Assembly: GCA_036925085.1 (NCBI GenBank)
Contig: JAUPFP010000197.1
Coordinates: 1-64,000 of the forward strand
DNA length: 64,000 nt
Source of the DNA: Brachycybe producta
Taxonomy: Eukaryota; Arthropoda; Diplopoda; Playtdesmida; Andrognathidae
Reading direction: 5' to 3'
The position numbers were made by a program, and so were the translations under genes. Below, piece by piece: positions 52,501 through 62,502 of the stretch. Within the stretch, counting starts at the first letter, position 1; each line of letters opens with the position of its first letter. Under the pieces are notes generated by a model, which saw only the letters and a program-made list of their open reading frames with translations, had not been told where the DNA came from and did no database searches.

Positions 52501-52974
52501 TGAACATTTAAAGTTGGACGTTTAAGGTTGGATGTTTAAGGTTGGACGTTTACGGTTGAACATTTAAGGTTGAACGTTTAAGGTTGGACGTTTAAGGTTG
52601 AACGTTTAAGGTTGGACGTTTAAGGTTGGACGTTTAAGGTTTCATGTTTAAAGTTTTACATTTAAGGTTGAACGTTTAAGGTTGAACGTTTAAGGTTGAA
52701 CTTTTAAGGTTGAACGTTTAAGGTTGGACGTTTAAGGTTGGACGTTTAAGGTTGAACATTTAAGGTTGAACGTTTAAGGTTGGACGTTTAAGGTTGAACG
52801 TTTAAGGTTGAACGTTTAAGGGTGAACGTTTAAGGTTTCATGTTTAAAGTTTCACGTTTAAGATTGAACGTTTAAAGTTTTACGTTTAAGGTTGAACGTT
52901 TAAGGTTGAACATATAAGGTTGAACGTTTAAGGTTGGACGTTAAAGGTTGGACGTTTAAGGTTGGACGTTTAAG

Positions 52975-53000
52975 GTTGGATGTTTAACTTAGAAGTGGTA
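52975..53000. other. Boundary between the 14-bp and 6-bp satellites
   Basis: The last 14-mer (a GTTGGATGTTTAA form) ends at about 52,987 with no decay of the preceding units. From 52,990 the sequence TAGAAGTGGTAG starts the 6-bp array. The same string recurs inside that array at 54,728 and 62,817, and the bases after 52,990 match those after 62,817 for about 80 bases. The boundary therefore cuts through an existing higher-order unit of the second array and is not its natural end. No direct repeat, transposon end or unique sequence lies between the arrays. Confidence 0.9.
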
Positions 53001-53478
53001 GTTGAAGTTGAAGTTGAAGTTAAAGTTGAAATTAAAGTTGAATTTGAATTTGAAGTTGAAGTTAAAATTAAAGTTGAAGTTGAAGTTGAAGTTGAAGTTG
53101 AAGTTAAAGTTGAGGTTGAAGTTAAAGTGAAAATGAAGTTGAAGTTGAAATTGAAGTCAAGTTGAAATTGAAGTTGAAGTTAAAGTTGAAGTTGAAGTTA
53201 ATGTTGAAGTTGAAGTTAAAGTTAAAGGTGAAGTTGAAGTTGAAGTTGAAGTTGAAGTTAAAGTTTTGTTGGAAGTTAATGTCGAAGTTGAAGTTGAATT
53301 TGAAGTAGAAGTTGAAGTTGAAGTTGAAGTTGAAGTTAAAGTTGAAGTTATTGTTGAAGTTGAAGTTAAAGTAAAAGTTGAAGTTGAAGTTGAAGTTGAA
53401 GTTGAAGTTGAAGTTGAAGTTGATGTTGAAGTTAAAATTGAAGTTAAAGTTAATGTTGAAGTTGGTGTTGAAGTTGAA

Positions 53479-53501
53479 GTTAATGATAAATTGAAATTAA
53501 C
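53479..53501. repeat. Degenerate dyad motif in the 6-bp array
   Basis: GTTAAT and ATTAAC arms (6 bp) flank an 11-base spacer. The same degenerate form starts at 56,590, 58,609, 59,393, 60,629 and 61,524. It appears to be a diverged version of the 8-bp dyad at 55,656, 57,925, 60,474 and 63,501, sharing the right half GAAATTAACATTG. Confidence 0.75.
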
Positions 53502-55655
53502 ATTGAAGTTGAAGTTGAAGTTGAAGTTGAAGTTGAAGTTGAAGTTAAAGTTGAAGTCGAAGTCGATGTTGAAGTGGAAGTTGAACTTGAAGTTGAAGTT
53601 AAAGTTGAAGTTAAAGTTAATGTTGAAGTTGAAGTTGAAGTTAAAGTGAAAATGAAGTTGAAGTTGAAGTTGAAGTTGAAGTTGAAGTGAAAATGAAGTT
53701 GAAGTTGAAGTTGAAGTTGAAGTTGAAGTTAAAGTTAAAGTTAAAGTTGAAGTTGAAGTTGAAGTTGAAGTTGAAGTTGAAGTTAAAGTTGAAGTTGAAG
53801 TTAATATCAAAGTTAAAGTTAAGTTGAAGTTGAAGTTGAAGTTAATGTCAAAGTTAAGTTGAAGTTGAAGTTGAAGTTGAAAGTGAAGTTGAAGTTGAAG
53901 TTGAAGTTGAAGTTGAAGTTGAAGTCAAGTTGAAGTTGAAGTTGAAGTTGAAGTTGAAGTTGAAGTTGAAGTTGAAGTTAAAGTTGAAGTTATTGTTGAA
54001 GTTGAAGTTAAAGTAAAAGTTGAAGTTGAAGTTGAAGTTGAAGTTGAAGTTGAAGTTGAAGTTGAAGTTGAAGTTGAAGTTGAAGTTAAAATTGAAGTTG
54101 AAGTTGAAGTTGAAGTTGAAGTTGAAGTTGAAGTTGAAGTTGAAGTTAAAGTTGAAGTCGAAGTCGATGTTGAAGTGGAAGTTGAACTTGAAGTTGAAGT
54201 TAAAGTTGAAGTTAAAGTTAATGTTGAAGTTGAAGTTAAAGTAAAAGTTGAAGTTGAAGTTGAAGTTGAATTTGAAGTTGACCTTGAAGTTGAAGTTGAA
54301 GTTGAAGTTAAAGTGAAAGTTAAGTTGAAGTTGAAGTTGAAGTCAAGTTGAAGTTGAAGTTGAAGTTGATTTTGAAGTTGAAGTTGAAGTTGAAGTTGAA
54401 GTTGAAGTTGAAGTTGAAGTTGAAGTTGAAGTTGAAGTTAAAGTTGAAGTTGAAGTTAAAGTGAAAATGAAGTTGAAGTTGAAGTTGAAGTTGAAGTTGA
54501 AGTTGAAGTTAAAGTTGAAGTTGAAGTTAATGTCAAAGTTAAAGTTAAGTTGAAGTTGAAGTTGAAGTTAATGTCAAAGTTAAAGTTAAGTTGAAGTTGA
54601 AGTTGAAAGTGAAGTTGAAGTTGAAGTTGAAGTTGAAGTTGAAGTCAAGTTGAAGTTGAAGTTGAAGTTGAAGTTGAAGTTGAAGTTGAAGTTGAAGTTG
54701 AAGTCAAAGTGGAAGTGGAAGTGGAAGTAGAAGTGGTAGTTGAAGTTGAAGTTGAAGTTAAAGTTGAAATTAAAGTTAAGGTTAAAGTGGAATTTGAATT
54801 TGAAGTTGAAGTTGAAGTTGTAGTTGAATTTGAAGTTGAAGTTGAAGTTGAATTTGAAGTTGATGTTGAAGTTGAATTTGAAGTTGAAGTTAAAGTGAAA
54901 GTTAAGTTGAAGTTGAAGTTGAAGTCAAGTTGAAGTCAAGTTGAAGTTGAAGTTGAAGTTGAAGTTGAAGTTGAATTTGATTTTGAAGTTGAAGTTGAAG
55001 TTAAAGTTAAAGTTAAAGTTGAAGTTGAAGTTGAAGTTGAAGTTGAAGTTGAAGTTGAAGTTGAAGTTAAAGTTGAAGTTGAAGTTAAAGTGAAAATGAA
55101 GTTGAAGTTGAAGTTGAAGTTAATGTTGAAGTTGAAGTTAAAGTTAAAGTTAAAGGTGAAGATGAAGTTGAAGTTGAAGTTGAAGTTGAAGTTGAAGTTG
55201 AAGTTGAAGTTGAAGTTGAAGTTGAAGTTGAAGTTGAAGTTAAAGTTGAAGTTGAAGTTAATGTCAAGTTGAAGTTGATGTTGAAGTTGAAGTTGAAGTT
55301 GAAGTTGAAGTTGAAATTGAAGTGGAAGTAGAAATGGAAGTGGAAGTTGAAGTTGAAGTTAAAGTTGAAGTTGAAGTTAAAGTTGAAGTTAAAATTAATG
55401 TTGAAGTTGAAGTTAAAGCAAAAGTTAAGTTGAAGTTAAAATTGAAGACAAGTTGAAGTTGAAGTTGAAGTAAAAGTTGAAGTTAAAGTTAATGTTGAAG
55501 TTGAAGTTAAAGTAAAAGTTGAATTTGAAGTTGACGTTGAAATTGATGTTGAAGTTGAAGTTGAAGTTGAAGTTAAAGTTGAAGTTAAAGTTAATGTTGA
55601 AGTTGAAGTTAAAGTAAAAGTTGAAGTTGAAGTTGAAGTTATTGTTGAAGTTAGA

Positions 55656-55678
55656 GTTAATTTTGAATTGAAATTAAC
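55656..55678. repeat. 8-bp perfect dyad (GTTAATTT / AAATTAAC)
   Basis: Arms GTTAATTT (55,656-55,663) and AAATTAAC (55,671-55,678) are exact reverse complements around the 7-base loop TGAATTG. It is preceded by GAAGTTAGA and followed by CATTGAAG. It breaks the GAAGTT pattern and is one of the few short islands with different composition in the second array. Confidence 0.85.
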
Positions 55679-55740
55679 ATTGAAGTTGAAGTTGAAGTTA
55701 AAGTTAAAGTTGAAGTTAATGTTGAAGTTGAAGTTGAAGT

Positions 55741-56000
55741 TCAAGTTCAAGTCGAAGTCGATGTTGAAGTGGAAGTTGAACTTGAAGTTGAAGTTAAAGT
55801 TGAAGTTAAAGTTATTGTTGAAGTTGAAGTTAAAGTAAAAGTTGAAGTTGAAGTTAATGTTGAAGTTGAAGTTGAAGTTCAAGTTCAATCGAAGTCGATG
55901 TTGAAGTGGAAGTTGAACTTGAAGTTGAAGTTAAAGTTGAAGTTAAAGTTATTGTTGAAGTTGAAGTTAAAGTAAAAGTTGAAGTTGAAGTTGAAGTTGA
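55741..56000 (+). repeat. 140-bp tandem duplication within the 6-bp array
   Basis: The GTCGATG-containing block near 55,751 repeats at about 55,891. The copies share CAAGTTCAA before and GTGGAAGTTGAACTTG after the marker. The second has lost one base at its head (CAATCGAAG against CAAGTCGAAG). The GTCGATG marker occurs ten times in the array (near 53,553, 54,154, 55,751, 55,891, 58,086, 58,671, 59,461, 60,073, 60,975 and 63,662), so it tags a larger variable-length higher-order unit. Confidence 0.8.
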
Positions 56001-56696
56001 AGTTGAATTTGAAGTTGACATTGAAGTTGAAGTTGAAGTTAAAGTGAAAATGAAGTTGAAGTTGAAGTTGAAGTCAAGTTGAAATTAAAGTTGAAGTTGA
56101 AGTCAAGTTGAAGTCAAGTTGAAGTTGAAGTTGAAGTTGAAGTTGAAGTTGAAGTTGAAGTTGAAGTTGAAGTTGAAGTTGAAGTTAAAGTGAAAATGAA
56201 GTTGAAGTTGAAGTTGAAGTCATGTTGAAATTAAAGTTGAAGTTAAAGTTGAAGTTGAAGTTAATGTTGAAGTTGAAGTTAAAGTTAAAATTAAAGGTGA
56301 AGTTGAAGTTGAAGTTGAAGTTGAAGATTAAGTTGTAGTTGAAGTTGAAGTTAAAGTTGAAGTTAAAGTTAAAGGTAAAATTGAAATTGAAGTTGATGTT
56401 GAAGATGGAGTTGAAGTTGAAGTTAAAGTTAAAGTTGAAGTTAAAGTTATTGTTGAAGTTGAAGTTAAAGTAAAAGTTGAAGTTGAAGTTGAAGTTGAAG
56501 TTGAATTTGAAGTTGACGTTGAAGTTGAAGTTGAAGTTAAAGTTAAAGTTGAAGTTAAAGTTAATGTTGAAGTTGGAGTTGAAGTTGAAGTTAATGATAA
56601 ATTGAAATTAACATTGAAGTTGAAGTTGAAGTTGAAGTTGAAGTTGAAGTTGAAGTTGAAGTTGAAGTTGAAGTTAAAGTTGAAGTTGAAGTTAAA

Positions 56697-57260
56697 GTGA
56701 AAATGAAGTTGAAGTTGAAGTTGAAGTTAATGTTGAAGTTGAAGTTAAAGTTAAAGTTAAAGGTGAAGTTGAAGTTGAAGTTGAAGTTGAAGTTGAAGTT
56801 GAAGTTGAAGTTGAAGTTGAAGTTAAAGTTGAAGTTGAAGTTAATGTCAAGTTGAAGTTGATGTTGAAGTTGAAGTTGAAGTTGAATTCGAAGTTGAAAT
56901 TGAAGTGGAAGTAGAAATGGAAGTGGAAGTTGAAGTTGAAGTTAAAGTTGAAATTAAAGTTAATGTTGAAGTTGAAGTTAAAGTAAAAGTTGAAGTTGAA
57001 ATTGAAGTTGAATTTGAAGTTGAAGTTAAAGTGAAAGTTAAGTTGAAGTTGAAGTTGAAGTCAAGTTGAAGTCAAGTTGAAGTCAAGTTGAAATTAAAGT
57101 TGAAGTTAAAGTTGAAGTTGAAGTTAATGTTGAAGTTGAAGTTGAAGTTAAAGTTAAAGTTAAAGGTGAAGTTGAAGTTGAAGTTGAAGTTGAAGTTGAA
57201 GTTGAAGTTAAAGTTGAAGTTGAAGTTAATGTCAAAGTTAAAGTTAAGTTGAAGTTGAAG
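56697..57260 (+). repeat. Higher-order block of the 6-bp array, copy 1 (offset about 5.2 kb)
   Basis: Matches 61,850-62,500 in variant order. GAATTCG at 56,884 pairs with 62,043 (5,159 apart), TAAAGTTAATG at 56,955 with 62,161 (5,206) and GTCAAAG at 57,231 with 62,473 (5,242). The 47-base step between the first two pairs is the net size of the fold-back insertion in the downstream copy. Confidence 0.8.
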
Positions 57261-57299
57261 TTGAAAGTGAAGTTGACATTGAAGTTGATGTTGAAGTTG

Positions 57300-58260
57300 A
57301 AGTTAAAGTTGAAATTGAAGATAATGTCGAAGTTAAAGTTAAGTTGAAGTTGAAGTTGAAAGTGAAGTTGAGGTTGAAGTCAAGTTGAAGTTGAAGTTGA
57401 AGTTAAAGTTGAAGTTGAAGATAATGTCGAAGTTAAAGTTAAGTTGAAGTTGAAGTTGAAAGTGAAGTTGAAGTTGAAGTCAAATTGAAGTTGAAGTTAA
57501 GTTAAAATTGAAGTTAAAGTTAATGTTGAAGTTGAAGTTAAAGTAAAAGCTGAAGTTGAAGATGATGTTGAAGTTGAAGTTGAAGTTGAATTTGAGGTAG
57601 AAGATGAAGTTGAAGTTGAAGTTGAAGTTAATGTTGAAGTTGAAGTTAAAGTAAAAGCTGAAGTTGAAGTTGAAGTTAAAGTTGAAGTTGAAGTTAAAGT
57701 TGAAGTTAAAATTAATGTTGAAGTTGAAGTTAAAGCAAAAGTTAAGTTGAAGTTAAAATTGAAGTCAAGTTGAAGTTGAAGTTGAAGTAAAAGTTAAAGT
57801 TAAAGTTAATGTTGAAGTTGAAGTTAAAGTAAAAGTTGAAGTTGAAGTTGACGTTGAAATTGATGTTGAAGTTGAAGTTGAAGTTGAAGTTAAAGTTGAA
57901 GTTAAAGTTATTGTTGAAGTTAGAGTTAATTTTGAATTGAAATTAACATTGAAGTTGAAGTTGAAGTTAAAGTTAAAGGTAAAGTTAAAATTGAAGTTGA
58001 TGTTGATGATGGAGTTGAAGTTGAAGTTAAAGTTAAAGTTGAAGTTGAAGTTAATGTTGAAGTTGAAGTTGAAGTTGAAGTTCAAGTCGAAGTCGATGTT
58101 GAAGTGGAAGTTGAACTTGAAGTTGAAGTTAAAGTTGAAGTTAAAGTTATTGTTGAAGTTGAAGTTAAAGTAAAAGTTGAAGTTGAAGTTGAAGTTGAAG
58201 TTGAATTTGAAGTTGAAGTCAAGTTGAAATTAAAGTTGAAGTTGAAGTCAAGTTGAAGTC
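57300..58260 (+). repeat. Higher-order block of the 6-bp array, copy 1 (offset about 5.58 kb)
   Basis: TTAGAGTTAA at 57,920 pairs with 63,496 and the GGAG of GATGATGGAG at 58,011 pairs with 63,587, both exactly 5,576 apart. Upstream, GATAATGTCG at 57,320 and 62,948 is 5,628 apart. The upstream copy has a second GATAATGTCG at 57,420 from a local 100-bp duplication. Confidence 0.78.
57925..57947. repeat. 8-bp perfect dyad, second copy
   Basis: Identical arms and loop to the copy at 55,656, in the same TTAGA context upstream. It lies inside the block that recurs 5,576 bases downstream. Confidence 0.85.
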
Positions 58261-60120
58261 AAGTTGAAGTTGAAGTTGAAGTTGAAGTTGAAGTTGAAGT
58301 TGAAGTTGAAGTTGAAGTTAAAGTGAAAATGAAGTTGAAGTTGAAGTTGAAGTCAAGTTGAAATTAAAGTTGAAGTTAAAGTTGAAGTTGAAGTTAATGT
58401 TGAAGTTGAAGTTAAAGTTAAAATTAAAGGTGAAGTTGAAGTTGAAGTTGAAGTTGAAGATTAAGTTGTAGTTGAAGTTGAAGTTAAAGTTGAAGTTAAA
58501 GTTAAAGGTAAACTTGAAATTGAAGTTGATGTTGAAGATGGAGTTGAAGTTGAAGTTAAAGTTAAAGTTGAAGTTGAAGTTAATGTTGAAGTTGGAGTTG
58601 ATGTTGAAGTTAATGATAAATTGAAATTAACATTGAAGTTGAAGTTGAAGTTAAAGTTGAAGTTGAAGTTGAAGTCGAAGTCGATGTTGAAGTGGAAGTT
58701 GAACTTGAAGTTGAAGTTAAAGTTGAAGTTAAAGTTAATATTGAAGTTGAAGTTAAAGTAAAAGTTGAAGTTAAAGTTGAAGTTGAAGTTGAATTTGAAA
58801 TTAAAGTTGAATTTGAATTTGAAGTTGAAGTTGAAGTTAAAATTAAAGTTAAAGGTGAAGTTGATGTTGAAGTTGAAGTTAAAGTTGAAATTGAAGATAA
58901 TGTCGAAGTTAAAGTTAAGTTGAGTTTGAAGTTGAAGTTAAAGTTGAAGTTAAAGTTATTGTTGAAGTTGAAGTTAAAGTAAAAGTTGAAGTTGAAGTTG
59001 AAGTTGAAGTTGAATTTGAAGTTGACGTTTAAGTTGAAGTTGAAGTTAAAGTGAAAATGAAGTTGAAGTTGAAGTTGAAGTCAAGTTGAAATTAAAGTTG
59101 AAGTTGAAGTCAAGTTGAAGTCAAGTTGAAGTTGAAGTTGAAGTTGAAGTTGAAGTTGAAGTTAAAGTGAAAATGAAGTTGAAGTTGAAGTTGAAGTCAA
59201 GTTGAAATTAAAGTTGAAGTTAAAGTTGAAGTTGAAGTTAATGTTGAAGTTGAAGTTAAAGTTAAAATTAAAGGTGAAGTTGAAGTTGAAGTTGAAGTTG
59301 AAGATTAAGTTGTAGTTGAAGTTGAAGTTAAAGTTGAAGTTAAAGTTAAAGTTGAAGTTGAAGTTAATGTTGAAGTTGGAGTTGAAATTGAAGTTAATGA
59401 TAAATTGAAATTAACATTGAAGTTGAAGTTGAAGTTGAAGTTGAAGTTGAAGTTGAAGTTGAAGTCGAAGTCGATGTTGAAGTGGAAGTTGAACTTGAAG
59501 TTGAAGTTAAAGTTGAAGTTAAAGTTAATATTGAAGTTGAAGTTAAAGTAAAAGTTGAAGTTGAAGTTGAAGTTGAAGTTGAATTTGAAGTTGACATTGA
59601 AGTTGAAGTTGAAGTTGAAGTTCAAGTTGAAGTTGAAGTTGAAGTTGAAGTTGAAGTTGAAGTTGAAGTTGAAATTGAAGTTGAAGTTGAAGTTGAAGTT
59701 GAAGTTGAAGTTAAAGTTGAGTTTGAAGTTGAAGTTAAAGTTGAAGTTAAAGTTGAAGTTAAAGTTATTGTTGAAGTTGAAGTTAAAGTTAAAATTAAAG
59801 GTGAAGTTGAAGTTGAAGTTGAAGTTGAAGATTAAGTTGTAGTTGAAGTTGAAGTTAAAGTTGAAGTTAAAGTTAAAGGTAAAATTGAAATTGAAGTTGA
59901 TGTTGAAGATGGAGTTGAAGTTGAAGTTAAAGTTAAAGTTGAAGTTGAAGTTAATGTTGAAGTTGGAGTTGATGTTGAAGTTGAAGTTAAAGTTGAGTTT
60001 GAAGTTGAAGTTAAAGTTGAAGTTAAAGTTATTGTTGAAGTTGAAGTTAAAGTAAAAGTTGAAGTTGAAGTTGAAGTCGAAGTCGATGTTGAAGTGGAAG
60101 TTGAACTTGAAGTTGAAGTT

Positions 60121-60192
60121 AAAGTTGAAGTTAAAGTTGAAGTTAAAGTTGAAGTTAAAGTTGAAGTTAAAGTTGAAGTTAAAGTTGAAGTT
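60121..60192 (+). repeat. Six exact copies of a 12-bp dimer AAAGTTGAAGTT
   Basis: AAAGTTGAAGTT repeats six times without error, ending where AAAGTTAATATT begins. Alternation of two hexamer variants makes a 12-bp unit, an early step from simple to higher-order repeat by local slippage. Confidence 0.9.
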
Positions 60193-60473
60193 AAAGTTAA
60201 TATTGAAGTTGAAGTTAAAGTAAAAGTTGAAGTTGAAGTTTAAGTTGAAGTTGAATTTGAAGTTGACGTTTAAGTTGAAGTTGAAGTTAAAGTGAAAATG
60301 AAGTTGAAGTTGAAGTTGAAGTCAAGTTGAAATTAAAGTTGAAGTTGAAGTCAAGTTGAAGTCAAGTTGAAGTTGAAGTTGAAGTTGAAGTTGAAATTGA
60401 ATTTGAAGTTGACGTTGAAATTGATGTTGAAGTTGAAGTTAAAGTTGAAGTTAAAGTTAATGTTGAAGTTGAA

Positions 60474-60496
60474 GTTAATTTTGAATTGAAATTAAC
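60474..60496. repeat. 8-bp perfect dyad, third copy
   Basis: Same arms and loop, but here preceded by GAAGTTGAA in place of the TTAGA context. A degenerate form follows at 60,629. Confidence 0.85.
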
Positions 60497-61849
60497 ATTG
60501 AAGTTGAAGTTGAAGTTAAAGTTAAAGGTAAAGTTGAAATTGAAGTTGATGTTGATGATGGAGTTGAAGTTGAAGTTAAAGTTAAAGTTGAAGTTAAAGT
60601 TAATGTTGAAGTTGGAGTTGAAGTTGAAGTTAATGATAAATTGAAATTAACATTGAAGTTGAAGTTGAAGTTGAAGTTGAAGTTGAAGTTGAAGTTGAAG
60701 TTGAAGTCGAAATTGAAGTTGAAGTTAAATTTGAAGTTGACATTGAAGTTGAAGTTGAAGTTGAAGTTAAAGTGAAAGTTAAGTTGAAGTTGAAGTTGAA
60801 GTCAAGTTGAAGTTAAAGTTGAAGTTGAAGTTAAAGTGAAAATGAAGTTGAAGTTGAAGTTGAAGTTGAAGTTAATGTTGAAGTTGAAGTTAAAGTTAAA
60901 GTTAAAGGTGAAGTTGAAGTTGAAGTTGAAGTTAATGTCAAAGTTAAAGTTAAGTTGAAGTTGAAGTTCAATTCGAAGTCGATGTTGAAGTGGAAGTTGA
61001 ACTTGAAGTTGAAGTTAAAGTTGAAGTTAAAGTTATTGTTGAAGTTGAAGTTAAAGTAAAAGTTGAAGTTGAAGTTGAAGTTGAAGTTGAATTTGAAGTT
61101 GACATTGAAGTTGAAGTTGAAGTTGAAGTTGAAGTTAAAGTGAAAGTTAAGTTGAAGTTGAAGTTGAAGTCAAGTTGAAGTCAAGTTGAAGTCAAGTTGA
61201 AGTTGAAGTTGAAGTTGAAGTTGAAGTTGAAGTTGAAGTTGAAGTGAAAATGAAGTTGAAGTTGAAGTTGAAGTCAAGTTGAAATTAAAGTTGAAGTTAA
61301 AGTTGAAGTTGAAGTTAATGTTGAAGTTGAAGTTAAAGTTAAAATTAAAGGTGAAGTTGAAGTTGAAGTTGAAGATTAAGTTGTAGTTGAAGTTGAAGAT
61401 AAAGTTGAAGTTAAAGTTAAAGGTAAAGTTGAAATTGAAGTTGATGTTGAAGATGGAGTTGAAGTTGAAGTTAAAGTTAAAGTTGAAGTTGAAGTTAATG
61501 TTGAAGTTGGAGTTGAAGTTGAAGTTAATGATAAATTGAAATTAACATTGAAGTTGAAGTTGAAGTTGAAGTTGAAGTTGAAGTTGAAGTTGAAGTCGAA
61601 GTTGAAGTTGACTTTGAATTTGAAGTTGATGTTGAAGTTGAATTTGAAGTTGAAGTTAAAGTGAAAGTTAAGTTGAAGTTGAAGTTGAAGTCAAGTTGAA
61701 GTCAAGTTGAAGTTGAAGTTGAAGTTGAAGTTGAATTTGATTTTAAAGTTGAAGTTGAAGTTAAAGTTGAAGTTGAAGTTGAAGTTGAAGTTGAAGTTGA
61801 AGTTGAAGTTGAAGTTGAAGTTGAAGTTAAAGTTGAAGTTGAAGTTAAA

Positions 61850-62502
61850 GTGAAAATGAAGTTGAAGTTGAAGTTGAAGTTAATGTTGAAGTTGAAGTTA
61901 AAGTTAAAGTTAAAGTTAAAGGTGAAGTTGAAGTTGAAGTTGAAGTTGAAGTTGAAGTTGAAGTTGAAGTTGAAGTTGAAGTTAAAGTTGAAGTTGAAGT
62001 TAATGTCAAGTTGAAGTTGATGTTGAAGTTGAAGTTGAAGTTGAATTCGAAGTTGAAATTGAAGTGGAAGTAGAAATGGAAGTGGAAGTTGAAGTTGAAG
62101 TTAAAGTTTTTCAACTTTAACTTCAACTTCAACTTCCACTTCCATTTCTTCCACTTCCATTAAAGTTAATGTTGAAGTTGAAGTTAAAGTAAAAGTTGAA
62201 GTTGAAGTTGAAGTTGATTTTGAAGTTGACGTTGAAGTTGACGTTGAAGTTGAAGTTGAAGTTGAAGTTAAAGTGAAAGTTAAGTTGAAGTTGAAGTTGA
62301 AGTCAAGTTGAAGTCAAGTTGAAGTCAAGTTGAAATTAAAGTTGAAGTTAAAGTTGAAGTTGAAGTTAATGTTGAAGTTGAAGTTGAAGTTAAAGTTAAA
62401 GTTAAAGGTGAAGTTGAAGTTGAAGTTGAAGTTGAAGTTGAAGTTGAAGTTAAAGTTGAAGTTGAAGTTAATGTCAAAGTTAAAGTTAAGTTGAAGTTGA
62501 AG
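61850..62502 (+). repeat. Higher-order block of the 6-bp array, copy 2, with fold-back insertion
   Basis: Partner of 56.7-57.26 kb. It carries the same GAATTCG, GTGGAAGTAGAAATGG and triple GAAGTCAAGTT landmarks, but is interrupted at 62,109-62,160 by an inverted segment that the upstream copy lacks. Confidence 0.8.
62063..62158. repeat. Fold-back inverted repeat in the 6-bp array
   Basis: Left arm about 62,063-62,108 and right arm 62,113-62,158 are reverse complements around the four-base loop TTTC. Pairing is continuous for 62,073-62,108, and then continues after a three-base GTA that only the left arm has. The right arm reads in the C-rich sense (CTTCAACTTC), opposite to the rest of the array, and is the only reversed segment I found in the 64 kb. 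The upstream copy at 56.9 kb lacks it. Confidence 0.92.

Larger units (their letters stand above)
1..52987 (+). repeat. 14-bp satellite array, consensus GTTGAACGTTTAAG
   Basis: Head-to-tail 14-bp units fill this stretch, all in one orientation; I saw no inverted block. The consensus is 5/14 G+C, with four G and one C on this strand. Frequent variants differ at positions 4-6 (GAA, GGA, TCA, TTA), at the central CG (CA or TG) and in the last third (TTTAAG, TTAAAG, TTTAGG after a one-base loss). The unit contains the palindrome AACGTT. Because 14 is not a multiple of 3 and the unit contains TAA on both strands, every frame meets a stop about every 42 bases, so there is no coding potential. The array is cut by the left window edge. 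It fits a heterochromatic satellite of a eukaryote; a centromeric role is possible but nothing here shows it. Confidence 0.98.

Noticed and set aside
1-52987. CRISPR array
   Set aside because: Units are directly adjacent, with no spacers of unique sequence, and 14 bp is too short for a CRISPR repeat.
1-52987. Telomeric repeat, because TTTAAGGGTG and TTTAAGG resemble plant-type TTTAGGG
   Set aside because: No tandem TTTAGGG or TTAGGG run exists. The GGG form is an occasional variant unit, and a 53-kb diversified array with higher-order repeats is unlike a telomere end. A subtelomeric location remains possible.
1-52987. Centromere-protein binding box or other known centromere motif
   Set aside because: I looked for a CENP-B-like sequence and found none. 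Repeat size and organisation alone do not show centromere function.
52960-53010. Transposon or retroelement insertion at the array boundary
   Set aside because: There are no terminal inverted repeats, target-site duplication, long terminal repeat or coding remnant. One satellite passes straight into the other.
53266-53649. Open frame reading Glu-Val then Lys-Leu on the + strand, resembling a charged coiled coil or amyloid-like protein
   Set aside because: The change from Glu-Val to Lys-Leu is just a phase shift in GAAGTT at about 53,480. Many unrelated positions in the array give the same pattern, so it carries no sign of selection.
53157-53810. Open frame of 217 codons on the - strand (Thr-Ser, Leu-Gln and Asn-Phe alternation)
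   Set aside because: It is a by-product of the 6-bp repeat: the opposite strand is open at the same place, the composition is two-residue alternation that switches at each indel, and it has no domain or gene-like context. The same holds for all other long frames between 52,980 and 64,000.
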